Assembly: GCF_020091405.1 (NCBI RefSeq)
Contig: NZ_CP081903.1
Coordinates: forward strand, 5,704,501 to 5,768,500
Source of the DNA: Bacteroides cellulosilyticus
Lineage (GTDB): Bacteria > Bacteroidota > Bacteroidia > Bacteroidales > Bacteroidaceae
DNA: 64,000 nucleotides
Direction of reading: 5' to 3'
Below, piece after piece: positions 1-9,128 of this stretch (position 1 is the stretch's first letter; every line of letters starts with the position of its first letter). The notes beneath the pieces were generated by a model. The model was not told the origin of the DNA. It searched no databases and saw nothing but the letters and a program-made list of their open reading frames with translations. The translations under genes were made by a program, and so were the position numbers.

Positions 1-272
1 CTACAGATGTCATAAGCCGAGGTTATCACACTGCCGTATTTAGATTTCCAACGCATCGGGTCCTTACCTACCTCTCCGTTGCGCTCCATACCTCGCGGGA
101 AAATCCAGATATTACTACGGGTATCTTCTTTCCAATCCATAGTACGACCGGTTATTATCATATTATTATCACCATGATAGACTACACGGGTACAAGCATT
201 TGCACGATTATGAGGTATTATCGACAGGATAACCAGGAGTGCTGTGATGAGAAACATATTGATCTTACACAT
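1..272 (-). CDS. Bile-salt hydrolase / penicillin acylase family protein, N-terminal part
   Basis: This is the first ~90 codons of a gene that runs off the left edge. It is too near the edge to be complete, but the frame is open to base 1. The start at 272 gives a hydrophobic signal peptide ending ...NRANA, directly followed by CTRVVYHGDNN. In the choloylglycine hydrolase (Ntn hydrolase) family the cysteine freed by signal cleavage is the catalytic nucleophile, and the downstream ITGRTMDWKED and IWIFPRGMERNG segments match the family N-terminus closely. Members deconjugate bile salts or cleave linear amides such as penicillin V, in the periplasm in Bacteroides. Which substrate applies cannot be told from this fragment. 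Confidence 0.85.
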   Translation of the reverse strand, partial: MCKINMFLITALLVILSIIPHNRANACTRVVYHGDNNMIITGRTMDWKEDTRSNIWIFPRGMERNGEVGKDPMRWKSKYGSVITSAYDIC

Positions 273-441
273 AATTTATTTGACGTTAAGTTGTTAGTAA
301 GTATAAATACAAACAAATGAATATCTTGCAAAGTTCTTGGAAAGTACAGGAGAATATCATACGGAAATAAATAAATATTAAAACCGAAAACAAACCATAA
401 GGAATACTGTTGGAAGGGGAAACTTAAAAACGATAACAGTT
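273..441. other. Divergent intergenic region
   Basis: 169 bp between the divergent bile-salt-hydrolase-like gene and the YhiM-like gene. AT-rich. It must hold promoters for both directions, but I see no clear TTTG/TAnnTTTG pair, repeat or RNA in it. Confidence 0.4.
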
Positions 442-1485
442 ATGAATTACGGTATTAGTATCCTTTTCAGGGCTATCCCATTGCTGATGGCCCTTTTTTG
501 TTTCGGCTACGGAGCCTTTGTGCTCGACATGGGGACGGACACGAACCGATTCGTTGCGGGACCCGTGGTCTTCTCTTTAGGAATGATATGTATCGCGCTG
601 TTCGCTACGGCAGGTACCATCATCCGGCAGATTATCCACACGTATAGTACGGCGGCAAAATATGCCCTGCCCATCATCGGCTATCTGGCTGCCGTGGTGT
701 GTTTCATCGGTGGAATGACATACATTAATGACGGCAGTACGGTGGCCCATTTCGTTGCGGGACATGTCATCTGCGGGGTAGCTTTCATTACTGCATGTGT
801 AGCCACCACTGCCACCTCTTCCACCCGCTTCACCTTCATCACGCAAAATTCCAAAAAGACGGACCATGCCGTACCTGCCAAGTCATTCTCTTCGGCACAG
901 GCGGACATACTCATCATTCTGGCTGTTGTTTTCGCCGTCATCACATGGGTTTGGGCATTCTGGTTATTGGGACAAAGCGATATCCACACCGCTTACTATG
1001 TGGCCGGACACGTAATGGCCGGACTGGCATGTATCTGTACGAGCCTGGTTGCACTGGTTGCTACCATTGTCCGGCAGATACGTAACTCTTATAGTGGTGC
1101 CGAACGGAAATGGTGGCCCGCCCTCGTATTGGTGATGGGTACACTGAGTATCCTGTGGGGACTTTGGGTGCTGACGAATGCCGACCCGGGCAAGTCTTCC
1201 ACCGGATACATTATGATAGGTCTGGGTTTAGTTTGTTACAGTATATCCAGCAAAGTAATTCTGCTGGCTGTTATTTGGCGGAACGTCTTTAAGCTGGCAA
1301 ACCGAATTCCGCTCATTCCGGTGCTCACCGCGCTTACTTGTCTTTTCCTCTCTGCTTTTCTGTTTGAAATGACAACGCTGAATGATGTCTACTTTGTTCC
1401 CGCACGCGTATTGGCAGGATTAGGCGGCATCTGTTTCACGCTGTTCTCCATCGTCAGCATTCTGGAAAGCGGAACGTCCAATTGA
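442..1485 (+). CDS. YhiM-like inner membrane protein (DUF2776)
   Basis: 347 residues, nearly all hydrophobic, with about ten predicted membrane helices arranged as repeated units: FVAGPV, FVAGHV, YVAGHV and FVPARV recur at roughly 80-100 residue spacing, each followed by a helix and an IxRQI-like cytoplasmic stretch. The overall sequence, including NRIPLIPVLT and the C-terminal GGICFTLFSIVSILE, matches the DUF2776 family whose E. coli member YhiM (about 350 residues) is linked to acid survival. The biochemical function is not known. It is a single gene, divergent from the bile-salt-hydrolase-like gene and convergent with pgl; the two stops are only 20 bp apart. Confidence 0.85.
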   Translation: MNYGISILFRAIPLLMALFCFGYGAFVLDMGTDTNRFVAGPVVFSLGMICIALFATAGTIIRQIIHTYSTAAKYALPIIGYLAAVVCFIGGMTYINDGSTVAHFVAGHVICGVAFITACVATTATSSTRFTFITQNSKKTDHAVPAKSFSSAQADILIILAVVFAVITWVWAFWLLGQSDIHTAYYVAGHVMAGLACICTSLVALVATIVRQIRNSYSGAERKWWPALVLVMGTLSILWGLWVLTNADPGKSSTGYIMIGLGLVCYSISSKVILLAVIWRNVFKLANRIPLIPVLTALTCLFLSAFLFEMTTLNDVYFVPARVLAGLGGICFTLFSIVSILESGTSN

Positions 1486-1505
1486 CGATAAATCACTCTC
1501 TTTTT

Positions 1506-2231
1506 TTATAAATCACTCTCATGGATGGGTTGGGGTTTCGCCAGCTCATCCATAAACACTTCCACATTCCAGGCATGGTGCGCCACATAGGCAGCCGGAC
1601 CGGTATCCCCCGAATCCAGAATATCGCGCACAACGTTGGACTTGTTTCTGCCTGTCACAAAGAAAATCAGCTGCTTGGCATTAAAAAGCAGACAGCCGGT
1701 CATGGCTATGCGCTTCTGCCCATTGTAGGGATTAACACTTACCTCATAAGGATGGAAAGAAGAAAGCAAATACTCCTGACCGGGGAAAATGGACGAGGTA
1801 TGTCCGTCTTCTCCCGCCCCCAGCAGAACAATATCAAGAGCCGGAAAGCCATGCCAGAGTGGCGCATTGCAACGCACTATGCGAGAATAGCTATTCGCCT
1901 CATCATCGGGATCGTTGCTGCCATCAATAGGAAAAATATATTCCTCAGGCATTCCCACTTCATCCAGCAACAACCGGCGCATATTACCATAATTACTCTC
2001 CGAGTCTTCGGCAGGTACACACCGTTCGTCCACCCAATAAATACGCATACGACTCCACGGAGTGACATCCTTGAATTCTTCTGCCCACAAATCGAACATG
2101 AGCGAGGGCGTGCTGCCTCCACTGAATGCTATGTGAAAAATCTTCTGCGGCTCTTCCTCCATCAAACTAATAAGATGCTTGATGAGAGCTCGTGCCGTTT
2201 CAGCAGCTGTACTATAGATATAAGTTTTCAT
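1506..2231 (-). CDS. pgl: 6-phosphogluconolactonase
   Basis: 241 residues, normal length for the Pgl/DevB family. It hydrolyses 6-phosphogluconolactone to 6-phosphogluconate, the second step of the oxidative pentose phosphate pathway, in the cytosol. Family motifs visible: FSGGSTPSLMF near residue 38 and GAGEDGHTSSIFPG near residue 137, which form the phosphosugar site. Its start overlaps the end of zwf by 4 bp (ATGA), indicating translational coupling, and gnd lies upstream, so the whole oxidative branch is co-oriented. Confidence 0.95.
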   Translation of the reverse strand: MKTYIYSTAAETARALIKHLISLMEEEPQKIFHIAFSGGSTPSLMFDLWAEEFKDVTPWSRMRIYWVDERCVPAEDSESNYGNMRRLLLDEVGMPEEYIFPIDGSNDPDDEANSYSRIVRCNAPLWHGFPALDIVLLGAGEDGHTSSIFPGQEYLLSSFHPYEVSVNPYNGQKRIAMTGCLLFNAKQLIFFVTGRNKSNVVRDILDSGDTGPAAYVAHHAWNVEVFMDELAKPQPIHESDL

Positions 2232-3715
2232 AACTCACAATATTGATCAGTGTTCGTAAGGTTCTTACACGGATTGGTCCAGTCGGCACCATGTTCGTGC
2301 ATCATAGCTTCACTTTCCAGCGGGCCCCAGGTTCCGACAGGATAACCGTAGAGAGGCGCGTCAGGATATTCATTCCAATAGCGCAGCACAGGATCAAAGA
2401 AACGCCAGGAGGCTTCGACAGCATCACTGCGGGTAAAGAGTGTCGGGTCGCCCTGAATGCAGTCTTCAATCAGACGGGCATAAGCATCGCCCGTAGCGTG
2501 TCCGCCCAGTTGGTCGTAACTGAAGTCCATCATCACTTGCTTTACATCGAAGCCCGGTCCGGGAACTTTCATGCCGAATTTCAGCACAATACCTTCGTTG
2601 GGTTGCAGGCGGAGGATTAGTTTGTTAGCCCGCGGACAGTGTCCGCCATGGCAATGAAACATCTGATGGGGCGTTTCACGGAAGTGCACTACGATTTCCG
2701 TTACCTTGGTAGGCATCTGCTTTCCTGTGCGGATGTAGAAAGGTACGCCGCTCCAACGCCAGTTATCAATACCGATCTTCATGGCGATGTAAGTTTCAGT
2801 GCGCGAGTCGGCGGGGACGTTCTTCTCTTCACGGTAGCCCTTTTTAGAACCGGAAGCGGTATATTGTCCGCGGACTATATGTTCATTCAAATCTTCATCC
2901 GTCAGAGGTTTCAGTGACTCGTAGACTTTTACCACTTCGTTACGGAAATTATCGGCGGTGAAGACAGCGGGAGGCTCCATGGCAGTGAGGGCCACCAGTT
3001 GGATAAGGTGGTTCTGCACCATGTCGCGCAAAGCGCCTGTACCGTCATAGAAGCCGCCACGCTGTTCGATACCGAGATTCTCGACAGCGGTAACTTCTAC
3101 ATAATCGATGTAATTACGATTCCATAACGGCTCGAAGATGCCATTGGCAAAACGGAAAGCAAGGATATTTTGTGCCGTCTCCTTGCCGAGAAAGTGGTCG
3201 ATACGATAAATCTGAGACTCTTCGAAAACGGAAGCATAGATATGGTTTAATTCTTGTGCCGACTTCAGGTCGTAGCCGAAAGGCTTTTCGACGATGATGC
3301 GGGTATGTTTACGATTCAATCCGGCTGTTTTCAGGTGTAGAGGGATGACGCCATAAAGTGAGGGGGGCGTAGCGAGATAGAACAGTAAATTGTCCGGTTT
3401 CTTTTCACCGGTGATTTCCTGCAAACGGCTGTCCAGGGTTCCGTAACCTTCTTCTATGGCAGGGTCCATACTAAGGTAGTGCAAATGAGTGCAGAACTCT
3501 TTCATTCCCACTTCGGCCGGTGTGACAAAATGCTCCAGCTCATTCAGGATATAGTCGCGATAAGTTTCATCCGCGTAGTCGGTACGGCCGATACCGAGAA
3601 TGGCAAATCCTTCGGGCAAACGATTATCCTTGTAGAGCGAGTAGAGTGCCGGCATCAGTTTGCGTTTCGTCAAGTCGCCCGAAGCACCGAATATGATCAT
3701 TACAAATTTACTCAT
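2228..3715 (-). CDS. zwf: Glucose-6-phosphate 1-dehydrogenase
   Basis: 495 residues, the usual length. Oxidises glucose 6-phosphate to 6-phosphogluconolactone with NAD(P)+. The N-terminal Rossmann motif IFGASGDLTKRKL (residues 8-20), EKPFG (about 143-147) and the substrate/active-site motif RIDHFLGKE (about 172-180) are all intact. It sits between gnd (93 bp upstream) and pgl (4-bp overlap downstream), so the three enzymes probably share one transcript and supply NADPH and ribulose 5-phosphate. Confidence 0.97.
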   Translation of the reverse strand: MSKFVMIIFGASGDLTKRKLMPALYSLYKDNRLPEGFAILGIGRTDYADETYRDYILNELEHFVTPAEVGMKEFCTHLHYLSMDPAIEEGYGTLDSRLQEITGEKKPDNLLFYLATPPSLYGVIPLHLKTAGLNRKHTRIIVEKPFGYDLKSAQELNHIYASVFEESQIYRIDHFLGKETAQNILAFRFANGIFEPLWNRNYIDYVEVTAVENLGIEQRGGFYDGTGALRDMVQNHLIQLVALTAMEPPAVFTADNFRNEVVKVYESLKPLTDEDLNEHIVRGQYTASGSKKGYREEKNVPADSRTETYIAMKIGIDNWRWSGVPFYIRTGKQMPTKVTEIVVHFRETPHQMFHCHGGHCPRANKLILRLQPNEGIVLKFGMKVPGPGFDVKQVMMDFSYDQLGGHATGDAYARLIEDCIQGDPTLFTRSDAVEASWRFFDPVLRYWNEYPDAPLYGYPVGTWGPLESEAMMHEHGADWTNPCKNLTNTDQYCEL

Positions 3716-3808
3716 AGAATCTTGTTTTTTTTGATTAGCTTCTGCAAATTAGCCCTTGTAATAAAGTCATTAGCTCTTGCTTCATAATTTTATTACCAGG
3801 GCTTCATT

Positions 3809-5296
3809 TTATACATTATAGGTACCTGATTTTGTATCTCCGCCATGTCCGGTCCAGTTTTCATGGAAGAACTGTCCGCGGAGTTCATCGGTACGCTCAA
3901 AGGTATGTGCGCCGAAATAGTCACGCTGAGCTTGAATCATATTAGCGGGGAGCTTCGCAGATACCAGCGAATAGAAATAGTTCAATGCGGAAGAGAAAGC
4001 CGGAACAGGCAGTTCCTCTTTCATCGCATGGGCTACGAGGTGTTTCCAGCCGGAGAGCAACTCTTTGATTTCTTCCCGGAAATAAGGAGCGAGCAGCAAA
4101 TGCTTCGGCTTCTGCTGTGCCTCAAAAGCAGCAGCTATATCATTCAGGAATATACTGCGGATGATACAACCTCCGCGCCACATACGGGCAATGGATGCCA
4201 GATCGAGATCCCAGCCGAAAGATTCGGACGCCTTTTGCAACACGGCGAAACCTTGTGCATAAGATACCAGTTTGGAAGCATACAAAGCGGAATAAATATC
4301 TTTCACCAGTTCCGGTTTATTATAGACCACTTGTGAGCGCTGACAAATGAATTGTTTGGAAGCTGCCTCACGCAGATTTTTCTGCGCTGAAAGACTACGC
4401 TCAAAAACAGCCGTTGCAATCAGTCCCAGGGGCATACCCAATTCCATTGCATTGATAACGGACCATTTACCGGTGCCTTTCTGCCCGGCGGTGTCCAGTA
4501 TCTTGTCAATCAGGTAACCGCCCGCCTTATCCTTATGCCGAAGAATATTGGCTGTGATTTCTATCAGATAGCTACGCAACTTACCCTCATTCCAGTGGGC
4601 AAAGACGGAAGCCATGTCTTCATTATTCAGTTGCAGAAGATTCTTCATCACCCAGTAGGCTTCGGCTATCAACTGCATATCACCGTATTCGATACCATTA
4701 TGTATCATTTTAACGAAATGTCCCGAACCGGCCGGACCAATCCAGTCACAGCAAGGAGTACCATCGGCAGCACGTGCAGCAATACTTTGCAGGATGGGCT
4801 TTACTTCATCCCAGGCAGTAACGGAACCACCCGGCATAATAGAAGCACCGTTCAACGCTCCTTCTTCACCGCCCGAAACACCGGCACCGACAAAACGGAA
4901 ACCTTTCGATTCGGCCAATGCCACACGGCGGTTGGTATCTTCATAGTTTGAGTTGCCTCCATCTATCAAGATATCTCCCGGAGAAAGATGCGGAAAGAGT
5001 TGTTCCATCAGTTCATCTACGGCACTGCCGGCACGCACCATCATCATGATTTTGCGCGGGGTGGAAATGGACTCTACAAAGTCAGGAATTTCAGTGTATC
5101 CTTCAATACTTTTCCCTTTGGCACGACCGTTGATAAAGCGTTCTACCACACCTTCTTCCACTCCCGGAACAGTGCGGTTAAACACGGACACATGCCATCC
5201 CTTGTCCGCCATATTCAAAGCTAAATTCTCCCCCATCACGGCAAGTCCGATTAAGCCGATGTTTGTCTTTTGTCCTTTTTCTGTCATAACTTGCAT
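3809..5296 (-). CDS. gnd: 6-phosphogluconate dehydrogenase (decarboxylating)
   Basis: 495 residues, complete. Converts 6-phosphogluconate to ribulose 5-phosphate and CO2, forming NAD(P)H. The nucleotide-binding motif GLIGLAVMGENLALN begins at residue 13, and KMIHNGIEYGDM near residue 190 carries the catalytic lysine. The C-terminal all-helical domain ends in GGDTKSGTYNV, typical of the long homodimeric 6PGDH class. First gene of gnd-zwf-pgl. An in-frame ATG three codons downstream (5287) is an equally plausible start, since neither has a strong ribosome site. Confidence 0.97.
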   Translation of the reverse strand: MQVMTEKGQKTNIGLIGLAVMGENLALNMADKGWHVSVFNRTVPGVEEGVVERFINGRAKGKSIEGYTEIPDFVESISTPRKIMMMVRAGSAVDELMEQLFPHLSPGDILIDGGNSNYEDTNRRVALAESKGFRFVGAGVSGGEEGALNGASIMPGGSVTAWDEVKPILQSIAARAADGTPCCDWIGPAGSGHFVKMIHNGIEYGDMQLIAEAYWVMKNLLQLNNEDMASVFAHWNEGKLRSYLIEITANILRHKDKAGGYLIDKILDTAGQKGTGKWSVINAMELGMPLGLIATAVFERSLSAQKNLREAASKQFICQRSQVVYNKPELVKDIYSALYASKLVSYAQGFAVLQKASESFGWDLDLASIARMWRGGCIIRSIFLNDIAAAFEAQQKPKHLLLAPYFREEIKELLSGWKHLVAHAMKEELPVPAFSSALNYFYSLVSAKLPANMIQAQRDYFGAHTFERTDELRGQFFHENWTGHGGDTKSGTYNV

Positions 5297-5399
5297 TTTT
5301 TTGTTATTGTTTCATTGAAATGGAAACAATATGTCAAGGGCATTTGTTCGTATGAATTTCGAATAAAAATCGTACTTTTGCAAACATAACTCTATTTCA

Positions 5400-6578
5400 A
5401 TGGAGAAACTTAAATTCAGTTTTATGAAAAAACTACATATCGGCTTACTGCCGCGTATCCTTATAGCCATCGCATTAGGTATTCTTTTTGGTAATTTTCT
5501 TCCCGGAGAATTGGTACGCCTGTTCGTTACATTCAACGGCATCTTCAGCGAATTTCTGAATTTCTCCATACCGCTGATTATTGTGGGATTGGTTACCGTA
5601 GCTATCGCCGACATCGGTAAAGGTGCCGGGCGACTGCTGTTGATTACCGCACTGATAGCTTACGGGGCAACCCTATTTTCCGGTTTCCTCTCTTACTTTA
5701 CAGGAGTAACGATATTTCCTCATCTGATAGAGTCCGGTGCCCCGTTGGAAGAGGTCAGCGAGGCGCAAGGGATATTGCCGTTTTTCTCAGTCGCCATTCC
5801 ACCACTCATGAATGTAATGACGGCACTGATACTGGCTTTCACTTTAGGGTTGGGACTTGCACAACTAAAAAACGATACACTGAAGAATGCAGCACGTGAT
5901 TTTCAGGATATCATTGTCCGTATGATCAGTGCAGTGATCCTGCCGTTGCTTCCTATTTATATATTCGGTATATTCCTTAATATGACACATTCGGGACAGG
6001 TATTCTCTATCTTAATGGTATTTATAAAGATTATCGGCGTAATCTTCCTGCTGCACATCTTCCTGCTGGTATTTCAATATTGTATCGCTGCGCTGTTTGT
6101 CCGCAAAAATCCCTTTAAGCTGTTGGGGCGGATGCTGCCCGCTTATTTCACGGCTTTAGGAACACAGTCATCCGCTGCCACTATTCCTGTTACTCTGGAA
6201 CAGACAAAGAAAAACGGCGTATCCTCTGATATTGCCGGTTTTGTTATCCCTCTTTGTGCCACGATACATTTATCCGGCAGCACGCTGAAGATCGTAGCAT
6301 GCGCCCTTGCTCTGATGATGATGCAAGGCATACCTTTTGATTTCTCTTTATTTGCCGGTTTCATTTTCATGCTGGGAATCACGATGGTAGCCGCTCCGGG
6401 AGTTCCCGGTGGTGCCATCATGGCATCTCTGGGTATCCTGCAATCCATGCTCGGTTTCGATGAATCGGCACAGGCACTGATGATTGCACTCTACATTGCA
6501 ATGGATAGCTTCGGCACTGCCTGCAATGTAACGGGAGATGGAGCCATTGCGCTGATAGTAGATAAAATATATAAGTAA
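5400..6578 (+). CDS. Dicarboxylate/amino acid:cation symporter (DAACS family)
   Basis: 392 residues with eight or so membrane helices and hairpin loops of the glutamate-transporter fold. The serine-rich re-entrant motif appears as TQSSAATIPVTLEQ, and the transport-domain motif as DSFGTACNVTGDGA near the C-terminus, both typical of Na+/H+-coupled glutamate, aspartate, serine or C4-dicarboxylate carriers. Substrate cannot be chosen between these. It is divergent from gnd; a TACTTTTG -7 type box lies at 5373-5380, about 20 bp before the start. A long hairpin repeat begins at its stop codon. Confidence 0.88.
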   Translation: MEKLKFSFMKKLHIGLLPRILIAIALGILFGNFLPGELVRLFVTFNGIFSEFLNFSIPLIIVGLVTVAIADIGKGAGRLLLITALIAYGATLFSGFLSYFTGVTIFPHLIESGAPLEEVSEAQGILPFFSVAIPPLMNVMTALILAFTLGLGLAQLKNDTLKNAARDFQDIIVRMISAVILPLLPIYIFGIFLNMTHSGQVFSILMVFIKIIGVIFLLHIFLLVFQYCIAALFVRKNPFKLLGRMLPAYFTALGTQSSAATIPVTLEQTKKNGVSSDIAGFVIPLCATIHLSGSTLKIVACALALMMMQGIPFDFSLFAGFIFMLGITMVAAPGVPGGAIMASLGILQSMLGFDESAQALMIALYIAMDSFGTACNVTGDGAIALIVDKIYK

Positions 6579-6658
6579 CAAGCTACAAGCTACGAGCTAC
6601 AAGTTGTTTGTAACCCATAGCGCAGCTACTTGTCACTCGTAGCTCGTAGCTTGTAGCC
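6579..6658. repeat. Heptad-unit hairpin repeat, copy 1 (family A)
   Basis: Perfect 19-bp inverted arms (6582-6600 and 6639-6657) built of 7-nt units of the GCTACAA / GCTACGA type. The region between the arms contains ATAGCGCAGCTACT, shared with three other copies in this window. Immediately follows the symporter stop and precedes gmd. A transcription-terminator or mRNA-stabilising role is inferred from position. Confidence 0.85.
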
Positions 6659-6731
6659 AATAAGTTTTGTATTCTCGTAAAAAATAACGAATTTTGCCCT
6701 CGAAAAAATAATCAATAAAGAAGCCTACAAT

Positions 6732-7808
6732 ATGAAAACAGCTTTAATCTCCGGAATAACAGGTCAGGACGGTTCGTTTCTCGCCGAATTCTTATTACAG
6801 AAAGGATATGAGGTACACGGTATCCTCCGCCGTTCTTCTTCATTCAATACAGGGCGCATCGAACATCTGTACTTCGACGAATGGGTACGCGATATGAAGC
6901 AAAAGCGCACCATTAACCTGCATTACGGTGACATGACGGACAGCAGCTCGCTGATCCGCATCATCCAACAGGTACAGCCGGACGAAATATATAACCTCGC
7001 TGCGCAAAGCCATGTAAAAGTATCTTTCGACGTACCGGAATACACCGCAGAGGCAGATGCCATCGGCACGCTGCGTATGCTGGAAGCTGTCCGCATCCTC
7101 GGAATGGAGAAAAAAACTAAGATTTACCAGGCCTCCACTTCGGAGCTTTACGGTAAAGTACAGGAAGTTCCCCAATCAGAAACAACTCCTTTCTATCCCC
7201 GCAGCCCATACGGAGTAGCCAAACAATACGGCTTCTGGATTACAAAGAACTACCGCGAAAGCTATGGTATGTTTGCCGTAAACGGTATCCTCTTCAATCA
7301 CGAAAGCGAACGCAGAGGGGAAACATTCGTAACCCGTAAGATTACGTTGGCCGCCGCCCGCATAGCCCAAGGTTTCCAGGACAAACTGTATCTGGGTAAT
7401 CTGGATGCACGCCGCGACTGGGGATATGCAAAAGATTATGTAGAATGTATGTGGCTGATTCTTCAGCACGATACACCGGAAGACTTCGTGATCGCCACAG
7501 GCGAAATGCATACCGTCCGCGAATTTGCTACGCTTGCCTTCAAGGAAGTAGGCATCGAACTGCGCTGGGAAGGTGAAGGCGTAGAAGAAAAAGGTATCGA
7601 TGTGCAAACGGGAAAAACGCTTGTAGAAATAGATCCTAAATATTTCCGCCCTGCCGAAGTGGAACAGCTGTTAGGTAATCCGACAAAGGCCAAAACCCTT
7701 TTAGGCTGGAACCCGAGACAAACCAGTTTTGAAGAATTGGTAAAAATCATGGCAGCACACGATATGAAGTTTGTGAAGAAGCTATATCTGAGATCACTTG
7801 ACAAATAA
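6732..7808 (+). CDS. gmd: GDP-mannose 4,6-dehydratase
   Basis: 358 residues, extended SDR fold. Converts GDP-D-mannose to GDP-4-keto-6-deoxy-D-mannose. Visible: NADP-binding [12 protein letters not shown] (residues 8-19), the catalytic triad region with STSELYG (about 134-140) and [10 protein letters not shown] (about 156-165, Tyr and Lys), and [12 protein letters not shown], a hallmark of GMD. It is followed after 21 bp by fcl, so the pair makes GDP-L-fucose, which Bacteroides uses to fucosylate capsule and surface glycoproteins. Confidence 0.97.
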   Translation: MKTALISGITGQDGSFLAEFLLQKGYEVHGILRRSSSFNTGRIEHLYFDEWVRDMKQKRTINLHYGDMTDSSSLIRIIQQVQPDEIYNLAAQSHVKVSFDVPEYTAEADAIGTLRMLEAVRILGMEKKTKIYQASTSELYGKVQEVPQSETTPFYPRSPYGVAKQYGFWITKNYRESYGMFAVNGILFNHESERRGETFVTRKITLAAARIAQGFQDKLYLGNLDARRDWGYAKDYVECMWLILQHDTPEDFVIATGEMHTVREFATLAFKEVGIELRWEGEGVEEKGIDVQTGKTLVEIDPKYFRPAEVEQLLGNPTKAKTLLGWNPRQTSFEELVKIMAAHDMKFVKKLYLRSLDK

Positions 7809-7829
7809 TATATAAAAATCAGAACTATA

Positions 7830-8906
7830 ATGTTAGACAAGAACGCCAAAATCTACGTAGCCGGACACCGTGGTCTGGTAGGCTCCGCCATCTGGAAAAA
7901 CCTGCAAGATAAAGGATATACCAATCTCATTGGCAAAACCCACAAAGAACTCGATTTGCTGGATGCCGTTTCCGTACGTAAATTCTTTGATGAAGAGCAA
8001 CCGGAATATGTATTCCTTGCCGCTGCTTTCGTTGGCGGCATCATGGCAAACAGCATTTACCGTGCCGACTTCATCTACAAAAACCTGCAAATACAGCAAA
8101 ACGTCATCGGTGAAAGTTTTCGCCACAATGTGAAGAAACTCCTCTTCCTGGGAAGCACATGCATCTATCCGCGTGATGCCGAACAACCCATGAAAGAAGA
8201 AGTGCTCCTCACCTCTCCGCTGGAATATACCAACGAACCGTACGCCATCGCCAAGATTGCCGGACTGAAAATGTGCGAGAGCTTCAACCTGCAATATGGC
8301 ACGAATTACATCGCCGTAATGCCCACCAACCTCTATGGTCCGAATGACAACTTCGATCTGGAACGCAGCCATGTGCTCCCTGCCATGATTCGCAAGATAC
8401 ATCTGGCTCATTGCCTGAAGCAAGGCGACTGGGATGCAATATGCAAAGACCTGAACCAGCGTCCGGTAGAAGGGATCGACGGCAGCAGCAGTAAGGAAGA
8501 TATCCTTGCCATCCTTGCCAAATACGGTATCGGCAACAGCGAAGTGAAATTATGGGGTACAGGCACACCTCTTCGCGAATTCCTCTGGAGCGAAGAAATG
8601 GCAGATGCCAGCGTCTTCGTCATGGAGCATGTAGACTTCAAAGACACCTACAAACAAGGTGATAAAGATATTCGTAACTGCCATATTAATATAGGTACAG
8701 GCAAGGAAATCTCTATCCGCGAACTGGCCGAACTGATAGTTTCCACCGTGGGTTACCAAGGTCAGCTGACTTTCGACAGCACCAAACCGGACGGAACCAT
8801 GCGCAAACTGACTGATCCCTCGAAACTGCACGCTCTGGGCTGGCAACACAAAGTGGAGATCGAAGAAGGCGTACAACGCATGTACAACTGGTACTTAGGG
8901 CGGTAA
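7830..8906 (+). CDS. fcl: GDP-L-fucose synthase
   Basis: 358 residues. Epimerises and reduces GDP-4-keto-6-deoxymannose to GDP-L-fucose. The NADP motif AGHRGLVGSAIW lies at residues 10-21, followed by GSTCIYP (catalytic Ser/Cys region) and the YAIAKIAGLK active-site Tyr-Lys pair. About 40 residues longer than the E. coli enzyme because of an insertion around residues 190-230 (CLKQGDWDAICKDLNQ to SSKEDILAILAKYG), a form I know from Bacteroidetes. Second gene of gmd-fcl. Confidence 0.96.
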   Translation: MLDKNAKIYVAGHRGLVGSAIWKNLQDKGYTNLIGKTHKELDLLDAVSVRKFFDEEQPEYVFLAAAFVGGIMANSIYRADFIYKNLQIQQNVIGESFRHNVKKLLFLGSTCIYPRDAEQPMKEEVLLTSPLEYTNEPYAIAKIAGLKMCESFNLQYGTNYIAVMPTNLYGPNDNFDLERSHVLPAMIRKIHLAHCLKQGDWDAICKDLNQRPVEGIDGSSSKEDILAILAKYGIGNSEVKLWGTGTPLREFLWSEEMADASVFVMEHVDFKDTYKQGDKDIRNCHINIGTGKEISIRELAELIVSTVGYQGQLTFDSTKPDGTMRKLTDPSKLHALGWQHKVEIEEGVQRMYNWYLGR

Positions 8907-8917
8907 TGCATTAAATT

Positions 8918-9007
8918 CACCACAGAGTAACACAGGGTTCCACAGAGTTTAATCAATTTGAACTCAAGGAAAATAAACTCTGTGGAACTCTGTGTTACTC
9001 TGTGGTG
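8918..9007. repeat. Heptad-unit hairpin repeat, CACAGAG type
   Basis: Inverted arms of 33 nt (8918-8950 and 8975-9007) agree at 32 of 33 positions. They are made of CACAGAG / TAACACAG-like 7-nt units, a different sequence from the GCTACAA family but the same design. It lies right after the fcl stop and before the promoter of the acyl-CoA ligase. Confidence 0.85.
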
Positions 9008-9062
9008 AGCTTCATCCGCCCAAGCTAAATTGTACATATCCCCCGCTTTTTTCAGTTAAAAA

Positions 9063-9093
9063 TTTGCATTCTTTCTATAAAGCCTTATATTTG
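9063..9093 (+). promoter_or_regulatory. Bacteroides-type promoter of the acyl-CoA ligase
   Basis: TTTG at 9063-9066, a 19-bp spacer, and TATATTTG at 9086-9093 match the Bacteroides housekeeping promoter (-33 TTTG, -7 TAnnTTTG). Start codon is at 9129, giving a leader of about 30 nt. Confidence 0.75.
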
Positions 9094-9128
9094 CACAATT
9101 TTCAACTAAATGTGCAATATATAATATC

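Noticed and set aside
1521..2246. 241-codon plus-strand frame opposite pgl
   Set aside because: Exact antisense shadow of a well-recognised enzyme gene; no family features.
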